From Embleya scabrispora (GTDB taxonomy: Bacteria; Actinomycetota; Actinomycetes; Streptomycetales; Streptomycetaceae), in the NCBI RefSeq assembly GCF_002024165.1, contig NZ_MWQN01000001.1:1922001-1986000 (forward strand): DNA of 64,000 bases, written 5' to 3'. Positions 57,405 through 64,000 of the stretch are shown piece by piece (position 1 is the stretch's first letter; each line of letters starts with the position of its first letter). A program made the position numbers and the translations under genes. The notes beneath the pieces were generated by a model. The model saw only the letters and a program-made list of their open reading frames with translations, did not search any database and was not told where the DNA came from.

Positions 57405-60245
57405 TCAGGTCTGGGGGCGGGGGACCTGGACCGGCAGGGGGGTGCGGGCTTCCGGGAGGGGGTCGGGTCTCGGGCCTCGGACGGCACTGTTACCCAAAGG
57501 GGTTTGGCCCAGTACGTCGAAGATCGCGTCGCCGGACACCGCCGGGTGGAACCACGTGCCCTGGCCCTGCTGACAGCCCATTTCGCGGAGTATGTCGACC
57601 TGCGCGTGGCTGTCGATGCCCGCCGCCACCAGGGTCAGCCCGGAATCCAGGCCGAGCCGCACGATGGTCGAGGTGAGCACGGTCAGGTGCGGGCAGGTGC
57701 CGACCTCGGCGACGAACGACCGGTCGATCTTGAGCGCGTCCACCGGCAGCCGGCGCAGGTAGGTCAGCGAGGAGTGGCCGGTGCCGAAGTCGTCCAGCGA
57801 CAACCGCACGCCGAGGCGCCGCAACACCGCGATGCGGCCGAGCAGCAAGTCGTCGCCGTCGGGCAGCACGTTGTCGATGATCTCCAGGGTGAGCGCGGTG
57901 GCCGGCAGGTCGGCCGCGTGCAGCGTCTCCTCCAGCACCTCCAGGAAGCCCGGACCGGTCAACTGGCGGGCGGCGAGCCCGACCGTGACGCCGATGTCGT
58001 GGCCGCCCGCGCGCCAGGTCGCGGCGGCGAGCGCGCTCTCCTCCAGGAGGCGGCGGCCCACCGGTGACAACCGCCCGTCGGCCCCCGCCGTCAGCCGCAC
58101 GTGGTCGGGCCGGGCCGGCACCGCGCCGTCCTCGACGCGACACAGCGCCGCCTCGACGTCGCGGACGCGGCCGGTGTCCAGGTCCACCACCGGCTGGTAC
58201 GACACGGCCAGCCGGCCGTCGCGGTCCACCCGGCGGCGGCCCGCGGCCCGGGCCGCCCGGCGTTCCACGTCGGCGTCCATGTCCGGGGTGTAGACCTCGA
58301 CCCGGCCCTTGCCGCCGTCCTTGGCCCGGTACATCGCGGCGTCGGCGTGCCGCATCAGGTCGGCCGGGGCGATTCCGGGCGCGGAGAAGGCGATCCCGAT
58401 GCTGGCCGCGACCCGGACCTCGCCGTCGGCGATCCGGTACGGCGCGGACAGCGTGGACAACAACCGCTCGGCGATCTCGCGGATCGCGCGCGGACTCGGG
58501 TCGCCGACCAGCAGCGCGGCGAACTCGTCGCCGCCGAACCGGGCCACCGTGTCGCCGATCCGGACCGCGTGTTCCAGCCGCCGGGCGGCCTGGACGAGCA
58601 GTTCGTCCCCCGCGGTGTGCCCGTAGTTGTCGTTGACCGCCTTGAACCCGTCCAGGTCCACGAACAACACGGCGATGGTGGGGGTGACCCCGCGCCGCTG
58701 GGCCAGCGCGTGCTGGATCCGGTCCTCGAACAGGGCCCGGTTGGGCAGATCGGTGAGCCGGTCGTGGAAGGCGTCGTGTTCCAGCTGGGTCTGCAACTTG
58801 ATCCGGTCGGTGACATCGCGGCTGTTGAAGATCAGCCCGTCGCCGTAGCGGTTGACCGCCGACTCGGTGTGCAGCCAGACGCCGCCCGCCGAGCGGATCC
58901 GGCACTCCACCCGCACCATCGCGGGATCCGCCTCGCCGGCCGGCAGCGTGCCGTCCAGGAACGCCCGCAACTCGCGCTGTACCCGGGCGCTCTCCTCCGG
59001 GTGGATGAGCAGTTCCAGCCGGGTGCCGACCAGTTCCTCGGGCTCGAACCCGTACACCCGGCGTACCGCGTGGCTGACGTACTGGAGCACGCCGTCGCTC
59101 GCCGCGATCATGATCACATCGCTGGAGCCCTGGACGAGGGAGCGGAAGTGGCTCTCCTTGGCGGACAACTCCTGGGCCATGAAGACGTTGTCGACCAGCG
59201 TGATGGCCTGCCGCAGCACCAACGTGACCAGCACGGTCGCGCCGACCCCGAGCACCACCTTGTCCGGCGCGTGGCCGGCCACCGCGCCGCCGAGCACACC
59301 GGCGGTACACACTGCGGCGGCGATATAGGGGGTGAGGGCGGACAACATCGAGATGGTCCGGTGCCGGGGCCGCTCGTGCGCCTCGACCCCCTGGCCCGTC
59401 CACGGCGCGATGGCGAGCAGCAGGCTGCCCGCGAACCAGCCCGCGTCGAGCAGGCCGCCGGAGCGATATCCGCTGTTCAGCCCGGGTGTGGTCCACAGCG
59501 CGTCGCTCATCACCGTGACCGCGAGCCCGACCAGGGCCAGATTCAGTGCCGCGCGATCCCCGGAACCCGCCCGAAAACGCAATCCGAGGACCATGCTGAT
59601 CATCAGGATGTCGAGCACCGGATAGGCGAGCGTGAGCACGATCTTGATGATGTCCGAGCGGTCCCCGCTGGTATTGCGGGCCAGCGCCAGGCTCCAGCCG
59701 AGGGTGAACAGCGAGCCCGCGATCAGCCAGCCGTCCAGGGCCATGCAGGTCCACGCGGCGATCCCGCGCGGGCGTTGCGCGACGAGCAGCAGGCCGGCGA
59801 TGGTGGGCGGCGCGAACAGCAGGAAGATCACGTCGGTCGGCCCCGGCGTGGGCACCGGGACGCCGAGCACGACCTCGTACCAGCCCCAGATGCCGTTGCC
59901 GAGCGAGACCATCGTGGCGGAGAACGCGAACAGCGCCCAGGACAACCGGGCCCGGCCGGTCTCGTGCACGGCCTTGAGCGCACACGAGACCGCCGCCACG
60001 GCCGCGGCGGCGGCCAGACCGAAGTCGCCCATCGCAAGCGACAGTGTCGGATTGCCCCAACCCTGGAGCGCACCGATCGCATACACGAGGCACAGCGGCA
60101 CGATCAGGTACTTCAACTGCCGCTGCGCAGGGGTGTCGGCCAAGATCAGCAGCCGCACCGGGTCGTCGTGGCTCGGCCACTCCGGCAGTGGTCCCCCGGC
60201 ATTCCGCACTCCCCTCTGCCCGAAGTCGCCGCCGCGGCGCTTCAC
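57405..60245 (-). CDS. Membrane PAS-GGDEF-EAL protein (c-di-GMP turnover)
   Basis: About 946 aa. Roughly nine hydrophobic segments over the first 360 residues, a PAS domain (SSDVIMIAASDGVLQYVSHAVRRVYG), an intact GGDEF active site (ARFGGDEFAALL) with the usual FVDLDGFKAVND, then an EAL domain. In the EAL domain DDFGTGHSSLTYL and LKIDRSFV are kept, but EAL reads EAA and the loop-6 glutamate is lost (AEGI/VE is AAGID), so cyclase activity is likely and phosphodiesterase activity doubtful. The start is uncertain: GTG 60245 is used, GTG 60209 is an alternative. A BldD-like box lies upstream. Adjacent to ilvB as in other streptomycetes. Confidence 0.88.
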   Translation of the reverse strand: MKRRGGDFGQRGVRNAGGPLPEWPSHDDPVRLLILADTPAQRQLKYLIVPLCLVYAIGALQGWGNPTLSLAMGDFGLAAAAAVAAVSCALKAVHETGRARLSWALFAFSATMVSLGNGIWGWYEVVLGVPVPTPGPTDVIFLLFAPPTIAGLLLVAQRPRGIAAWTCMALDGWLIAGSLFTLGWSLALARNTSGDRSDIIKIVLTLAYPVLDILMISMVLGLRFRAGSGDRAALNLALVGLAVTVMSDALWTTPGLNSGYRSGGLLDAGWFAGSLLLAIAPWTGQGVEAHERPRHRTISMLSALTPYIAAAVCTAGVLGGAVAGHAPDKVVLGVGATVLVTLVLRQAITLVDNVFMAQELSAKESHFRSLVQGSSDVIMIAASDGVLQYVSHAVRRVYGFEPEELVGTRLELLIHPEESARVQRELRAFLDGTLPAGEADPAMVRVECRIRSAGGVWLHTESAVNRYGDGLIFNSRDVTDRIKLQTQLEHDAFHDRLTDLPNRALFEDRIQHALAQRRGVTPTIAVLFVDLDGFKAVNDNYGHTAGDELLVQAARRLEHAVRIGDTVARFGGDEFAALLVGDPSPRAIREIAERLLSTLSAPYRIADGEVRVAASIGIAFSAPGIAPADLMRHADAAMYRAKDGGKGRVEVYTPDMDADVERRAARAAGRRRVDRDGRLAVSYQPVVDLDTGRVRDVEAALCRVEDGAVPARPDHVRLTAGADGRLSPVGRRLLEESALAAATWRAGGHDIGVTVGLAARQLTGPGFLEVLEETLHAADLPATALTLEIIDNVLPDGDDLLLGRIAVLRRLGVRLSLDDFGTGHSSLTYLRRLPVDALKIDRSFVAEVGTCPHLTVLTSTIVRLGLDSGLTLVAAGIDSHAQVDILREMGCQQGQGTWFHPAVSGDAIFDVLGQTPLGNSAVRGPRPDPLPEARTPLPVQVPRPQT

Positions 60246-60390
60246 GGCACTGCACCGGCCCTCACACCCCAGCCGTGAGGCGGGGCGGTCGACGCCGGCG
60301 CGACGGGGGTGCGACACCCGACCGTGCGCGTCTCTCAACGCCCCACGACTCGGACGATACACCAACCCGTCACTGTGAGCTTGTCATTCT

Positions 60391-60403
60391 CAACACAGAG
60401 TAA
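60391..60403. promoter_or_regulatory. BldD-box-like palindrome upstream of the GGDEF-EAL gene
   Basis: CAACACAGAGTAA matches 8 of 9 fixed positions of the BldD consensus TnACnC(A/T)GnGTnA, about 145 bp before the chosen start codon. BldD is the c-di-GMP-responsive regulator of streptomycete development. Confidence 0.5.
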
Positions 60404-60706
60404 CTAATGATGCCCTGCATGGGAGTCCCTTCCCGTGCATTTGTGACAAAGTCCCGACACTGGGCGGAAAGAGGGGCTCTGATCAGGGAAAACCTGGGAG
60501 TTTCAGGGAGCGTCCGGAGGCCGTCGCGGGCCCCGAGAGCGCATTCGGAGCCCGCCGCGGGGCATGGCGGGGCTCGATCGGGACTCCCGATTCGAGGCCC
60601 GACTCGGTGACCGGCGACGCGGCGGGAGAACTCGGACGGCCGAGCGCGGAACCGGCGCGGACGGGCGCGGAGGGCTCACGCGCGGAGCGGGACGGCGCTC
60701 GCGGGC
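60404..60706. other. Intergenic region, no gene seen
   Basis: About 300 bp between the GGDEF-EAL gene start and the DUF2079 gene end. It contains an imperfect inverted repeat TGCATGGGA/TCCCGTGCA at 60416-60439 and no supported open frame. Confidence 0.4.
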
Positions 60707-62275
60707 TCAGTTCCGCTGGAGCAGCACCGCGCCCGGCTCCCGGGCCACCTCGGTGAACCCCTGCCCGATCAGGTAGGCGATCCAGTACCGGGCCCAGTCC
60801 TTGTTGTCGCCCCACACCTCGATCGCCGCATAGCCCGGGCCGGGCAGGATCGTCGGGAAGTCGGTCACCCGGGCCCGTGAGGTCAACTGCGGCGAGAAGC
60901 TCATCGTCGCCGACACCGTGGCGTCGTCCGGCACCCGGTCGAGCACCTTGTGCGCGGAGCGCACCCGGTCCTGGACCATCCAGGTGCGCTTGTGCAGCAG
61001 GTCCATCAGCGGGAAGTCGCGCGCGAACGCCATCGACACCGCCAACGGCACGATCGCGGCCTTGACCGCGTAGCGGCGCAGCCAATCCACGTGCGACGCG
61101 CGCAGTTTCACCACACCGTCCACGAACGCGGCGAACACGATGGGCATCAGCACCGCGCTGTAGTGGAAGTAGGTGCCCCAGTAGAACGTGTTGCTGGAGG
61201 TGAACCGCCACAGGATGGTGGGCGCGATCATCGCCACCAGCGGCGAGCGCAGCGCGATGAACCCCGTGGGCAGCAGCAGCATGAACAGGGTCATCCACTT
61301 GACGCTGGGGAACACCATCGACTTGGGCAGTTCGATCACCAGATCGGTGAGCGGCACCTGGCTCAGCGAGGTGGACGGGTCGGCGGCGCCGGAGCGCTGG
61401 GACGAGTCGAGATTGCCCCAGAACGCGTAGGTGTCGTTGGGGTTGATCGCCGGCAGCAGCACGAAGATCGCCAGCGCGAACGCGGTGACGCCGATCAGCA
61501 CGTGGACGACGGCCAACTTCCAGCGGCGCAGCACGAGCAGCGGTACGGCCGCGGCGGCCAGGGTCAGCCCCAGGTCCTCCTTGACCAGGACCAGCGGCAA
61601 CCACCAGGCCAGCGCCTGGACGTGCCGGCCGAGGAGGAACCGGTCGAGGCCGAAGGCGAGCAGCGGTACCGCGAACGCGATCTCGTGGAAGTCGAAGGAG
61701 ATCGCCGACTGGATGCCCCAGGACAGCCCGTACGCGATGCCCACGCCGGCGGCGCCGAGGGTGCCGAACGCGCGCGCGGCGATCCGGGTGATCGGGACCA
61801 CCGAGATCGCGACCAGGAACGCCTGGGCCACCAGCAGGGTGCCGGCGCCGGGGAAGATCCGGTAGATCGGGCCGAGCAGCGCCAGGATCGGGTGGAAGTG
61901 CTCGCCGAGCACGTTGAACCCGGGTGCCCGGATGTCCGACACCGGCGCCTCAAAGTGCGCGTAGGACCGGACCACCTGTTCGAACAGACCCAGGTCGTAC
62001 GCGTGCGTCTCCATCCGGCGGTGGCGCAGCAGCGAGTGGGCCGTGTAGATCGCGAAGAAGATCGCGGCGAGCAGATACGGGAGGCCGCCGGGGCCGATCC
62101 GGTCCCGGGCGCGCTCGACCACGGTGCGGAGGCGGAGGTCGTGTTCACCCGATCGGGGGGCGATGATCGCCCCGTCCGCGACCGCCGGGGCGGTTGGCGC
62201 GTCGCCCGGCGCGGCCGGTCCCGATGCCTCGAACCGCTCGTGAACAGCGCCGTGCGCCATCCCCCTGTCGTCCAT
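60707..62275 (-). CDS. DUF2079 polytopic membrane protein
   Basis: 522 aa. After a soluble N-terminus of about 60 residues there are about 10-12 transmembrane helices, with conserved AYDLGLFEQVVRSYAHFE near residues 90-107, GEHFHPILALLGP, ISFDFHEIAFAVPLLAF and WWLPLVLVKEDLGL. DUF2079 resembles GT-C type lipid-linked glycosyltransferases (acidic residues in the first loop), so a polyprenyl-phosphate-sugar-dependent transferase is plausible but unproven. ATG at 62275 with GGAGAG 5-6 bases upstream. Confidence 0.86.
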   Translation of the reverse strand: MDDRGMAHGAVHERFEASGPAAPGDAPTAPAVADGAIIAPRSGEHDLRLRTVVERARDRIGPGGLPYLLAAIFFAIYTAHSLLRHRRMETHAYDLGLFEQVVRSYAHFEAPVSDIRAPGFNVLGEHFHPILALLGPIYRIFPGAGTLLVAQAFLVAISVVPITRIAARAFGTLGAAGVGIAYGLSWGIQSAISFDFHEIAFAVPLLAFGLDRFLLGRHVQALAWWLPLVLVKEDLGLTLAAAAVPLLVLRRWKLAVVHVLIGVTAFALAIFVLLPAINPNDTYAFWGNLDSSQRSGAADPSTSLSQVPLTDLVIELPKSMVFPSVKWMTLFMLLLPTGFIALRSPLVAMIAPTILWRFTSSNTFYWGTYFHYSAVLMPIVFAAFVDGVVKLRASHVDWLRRYAVKAAIVPLAVSMAFARDFPLMDLLHKRTWMVQDRVRSAHKVLDRVPDDATVSATMSFSPQLTSRARVTDFPTILPGPGYAAIEVWGDNKDWARYWIAYLIGQGFTEVAREPGAVLLQRN

Positions 62276-62364
62276 GTCTCTCCGTCCCGGTCGCGTGCGC
62301 GGGGCACACCGTATCGGTGGCGGCCCCACGCCCCAGCAGAGCGCGACCGTACGGTCCGAGTCGC

Positions 62365-63315
62365 TCAGCGACGCACGATGTTGACCGGAGTCACCCCTTC
62401 GGACCAGCGTTCGAGCTGCCGACGGATCAAGCGCAGGGCGCGCGGCAGGAAGGCGGACGAGCTGCCGCCGACATGCGGGCTGATCAACACGCCGGGGGCG
62501 AAGCGCAGCGGGTGGTCGGCGGGCAGCGGCTCGGGATCCGTGACGTCCAGGGCGGCCCGGAGCCGCCCGCTCCGCACCTCGGCGAGCAGCGCCCCGGTGT
62601 CCACGACGGGGCCGCGCGCGACGTTGACCACCAGCGCGCCGTCGGGCAGTCGGGCCAGGAAGTCGGCGTCGACCAGGGCGCGGGTGTCCTCGGTGAGCGG
62701 GACGGTGAGGATGATCACGTCGGTGTGCGGCAGCAGGTCGGGCAGTTCGCCCATCGCCCGGACCGGTCCGTGCACGCCGTCGCGCGGGGTGCGCGCGACC
62801 CGGACCACGTCTACCTCGAAGCCCTGGAGCCGGCGGTCGACGGCCTCGCCGATGGCGCCGTACCCGAGGATCAGCACCCGCTTGTCGGCCAGCGCGGGGT
62901 AGAACCCGGAGCGCCACTGCCCCGCGTCCTGACCGCGGACGAAGCCCGGGATGTCGCGCAGCGCGGCGAGGGTCAGGGCGAGGGCGAGTTCGGCGGTGCT
63001 GGTCTCGTGGATGCCTCGGCCGTTGCACAGCAGTACGCCGGGCGGCAGGTACGGCAGCACGTGCTCGTAGCCGGCGGTGAGCGTCTGGATCAGCCGCAGG
63101 CGGGGCATGTCCGCGATCCGCTCCAGCGTGTGCGGGGCGAACGTGTAGGGCAGCACGTACAGCTCGACCTCGGCGGCGGTGTCGGGGATCGGGCCGTCGG
63201 CTCCGTCGTAGACGTCGATGCGGGAGCCCGCGCCGCCTTCGCCGCTCAGTGCGGTGGGGATGGGGGCGAGTTGTTCGAGGCTGTAGGGGACCCAGATTCT
63301 GCCGTCGCTGACCAT
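62365..63315 (-). CDS. D-isomer-specific 2-hydroxyacid dehydrogenase
   Basis: 316 aa. NAD-binding GYGAIG near residues 155-160, active-site Arg in NVARGPVVD, Glu in DVTDPEPLP and His in ISPHVGGSS, so the catalytic triad is complete. No ACT or ASB domains, unlike serA. Substrate unassigned (glyoxylate/hydroxypyruvate or phosphite-type possibilities cannot be told apart). ATG at 63315; TACAGT 7 bases upstream and no ribosome binding site suggest a leaderless transcript. Divergent from the lipoprotein gene. Confidence 0.9.
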   Translation of the reverse strand: MVSDGRIWVPYSLEQLAPIPTALSGEGGAGSRIDVYDGADGPIPDTAAEVELYVLPYTFAPHTLERIADMPRLRLIQTLTAGYEHVLPYLPPGVLLCNGRGIHETSTAELALALTLAALRDIPGFVRGQDAGQWRSGFYPALADKRVLILGYGAIGEAVDRRLQGFEVDVVRVARTPRDGVHGPVRAMGELPDLLPHTDVIILTVPLTEDTRALVDADFLARLPDGALVVNVARGPVVDTGALLAEVRSGRLRAALDVTDPEPLPADHPLRFAPGVLISPHVGGSSSAFLPRALRLIRRQLERWSEGVTPVNIVRR

Positions 63316-63407
63316 GGCAGGAACTGTAGATGTCGGGCGGCGAGCCGTCCGCCGGGGCGGGGGCACATTAGGGTCGAGGAGTCCCGAGATGGTGGGTGGT
63401 GTTTCCG

Positions 63408-64000
63408 GTGCGCAGTAGGCGTCCGAGGGCTGGCTGGTCCTCCCTCGTGCTCGTCGTCGCGCTGGCGACCGGGCTCACCTCGTGCGGGGGTGGCGGCGAG
63501 TCGGACGATCACCGGGTCACGCCGGTGCGTTCGGCCACGCCCGTGCCCGGGACCGGGGCGCCGAACGTGCCGGCCGGGCCGACCGCGACCGCGCCGCCCG
63601 AGCCGGTGGTCGCCGGGGAACTGGCCCGAGACCTGAACACGCCGTGGGGTGTCGCGGTGCTGCCGGACCGGGACGCGCTGGTGTCCTCGCGCGACACCGG
63701 GACGATCACCCGGTTCGGACCGGGCACGGTGCCGCCGGTGCCGGTCGGGACGGTGCCCGGCTCCGTGCATCGTGGGGAGGGGGGTCTGCTGGGGATCGCG
63801 GTGTCGCCGAGGTTCGCGACCGATCACTTCCTCTACGCGTACCTCACCACCGATCGGGACAACCGGATCGTCCGGATGACCTACGTGCCGGGGCAACCGC
63901 TCGGGCAGCCCGAGGTGTTGCTCGACGGGATCCCGGCCGGCTCGAACCACAACGGCGGCCGGATCGCGTTCGGCCCGGACGGCATGTTGTACGCGGGCAC
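63408..64000 (+). CDS. PQQ-type glucose/sorbosone dehydrogenase lipoprotein (cut by window edge)
   Basis: First 197 codons of a longer gene. Signal peptide with lipobox LTSC near residues 25-28, a Pro/Thr/Ala-rich spacer, then the beta-propeller start of the soluble aldose sugar dehydrogenase family: LNTPWGVAVLPDRDALVSSRDTG, HRGEGGLLGIAVSPRF, LYAYLTTDRDNRIVRM and GSNHNGGRIAFGPDGMLYAG, which contains the catalytic His motif NHNGG. GTG 63408 is the chosen start; GTG at 63396 and 63399 are in frame. The 3' end lies outside the window. Confidence 0.85.
   Translation, partial: MRSRRPRAGWSSLVLVVALATGLTSCGGGGESDDHRVTPVRSATPVPGTGAPNVPAGPTATAPPEPVVAGELARDLNTPWGVAVLPDRDALVSSRDTGTITRFGPGTVPPVPVGTVPGSVHRGEGGLLGIAVSPRFATDHFLYAYLTTDRDNRIVRMTYVPGQPLGQPEVLLDGIPAGSNHNGGRIAFGPDGMLYAG

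Overview
The window is 64 kb of very GC-rich chromosomal DNA (actinobacterial codon use, many GTG and TTG starts, short intergenic gaps). Gene content and order point to a member of the Streptomycetaceae. It follows the conserved core neighbourhood that in Streptomyces coelicolor, as recalled, runs from about smc to the ilvBNC/serA genes: smc, mutM, rnc, rpmF, coaD, rsmD, recG, rpmB, thiD/thiL, ddl, gpsA, hupS, leuCD, ndgR, tRNA-Glu/tRNA-Gln, a conservon, cimA, ilvE, leuB, serA, ilvCNB. No phage, integrase, transposase, CRISPR array or secondary-metabolite cluster was seen.

Layout. 0-14 kb: a flavin-dependent oxidoreductase; smc; a small coiled-coil protein; a CAP-domain exported protein; the mutM, rnc, rpmF, DUF177 run; a DivIVA-like coiled-coil gene; coaD; rsmD; a small secreted SH3-like protein facing an ECF sigma/anti-sigma-like pair. 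14-25.8 kb: recG, DAK-family kinase, rpmB, thiD-thiL, a one-domain Lrp protein, a DUF3515 lipoprotein, ddl, gpsA-plsC, cofC and a 70-aa protein. 25.9-30.7 kb: hupS with an unusually long Lys/Ala tail, leuCD diverging from the IclR regulator ndgR, and two identical tRNA-Glu genes plus tRNA-Gln. 30.9-38.8 kb: an FAH-family enzyme, a candidate peptide with a duplicated motif, and a four-gene conservon (sensor kinase, roadblock, DUF742, small GTPase). The conservon is followed by a separate protein carrying the same two short motifs found at the kinase C-terminus. 38.8-45.6 kb: cimA, ilvE, leuB, serA. 45.8-53.5 kb: an accessory block, entirely on the minus strand, between serA and ilvC: three FHA-type proteins (two with a C-terminal HTH-like module), a PP2C phosphatase, an ECF sigma factor, a small membrane protein and two ESX/WXG-like proteins. 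53.6-64 kb: ilvC, ilvN, ilvB, a membrane PAS-GGDEF-EAL protein, a DUF2079 membrane protein, a 2-hydroxyacid dehydrogenase and the start of a PQQ-type sugar dehydrogenase lipoprotein.

How it works together. Much of 27-57 kb makes branched-chain amino acids: leuCD, cimA, ilvE, leuB and ilvBNC, with ndgR as the likely regulator. The clearest regulatory findings are two leader-peptide attenuators, upstream of cimA (MQQWLIIS...) and upstream of ilvB (MQTRILVLEKRVN), each followed by a hairpin and T-run. A 17-bp inverted repeat GTCTC-N7-GAGAC is present in both the ndgR/leuC and the ilvB promoter regions and is a candidate NdgR operator. The least explained parts are the FHA-HTH/PP2C/sigma/ESX block and the conservon-tail protein. 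All functional calls come from reading the sequence and from family knowledge; no database search was run.
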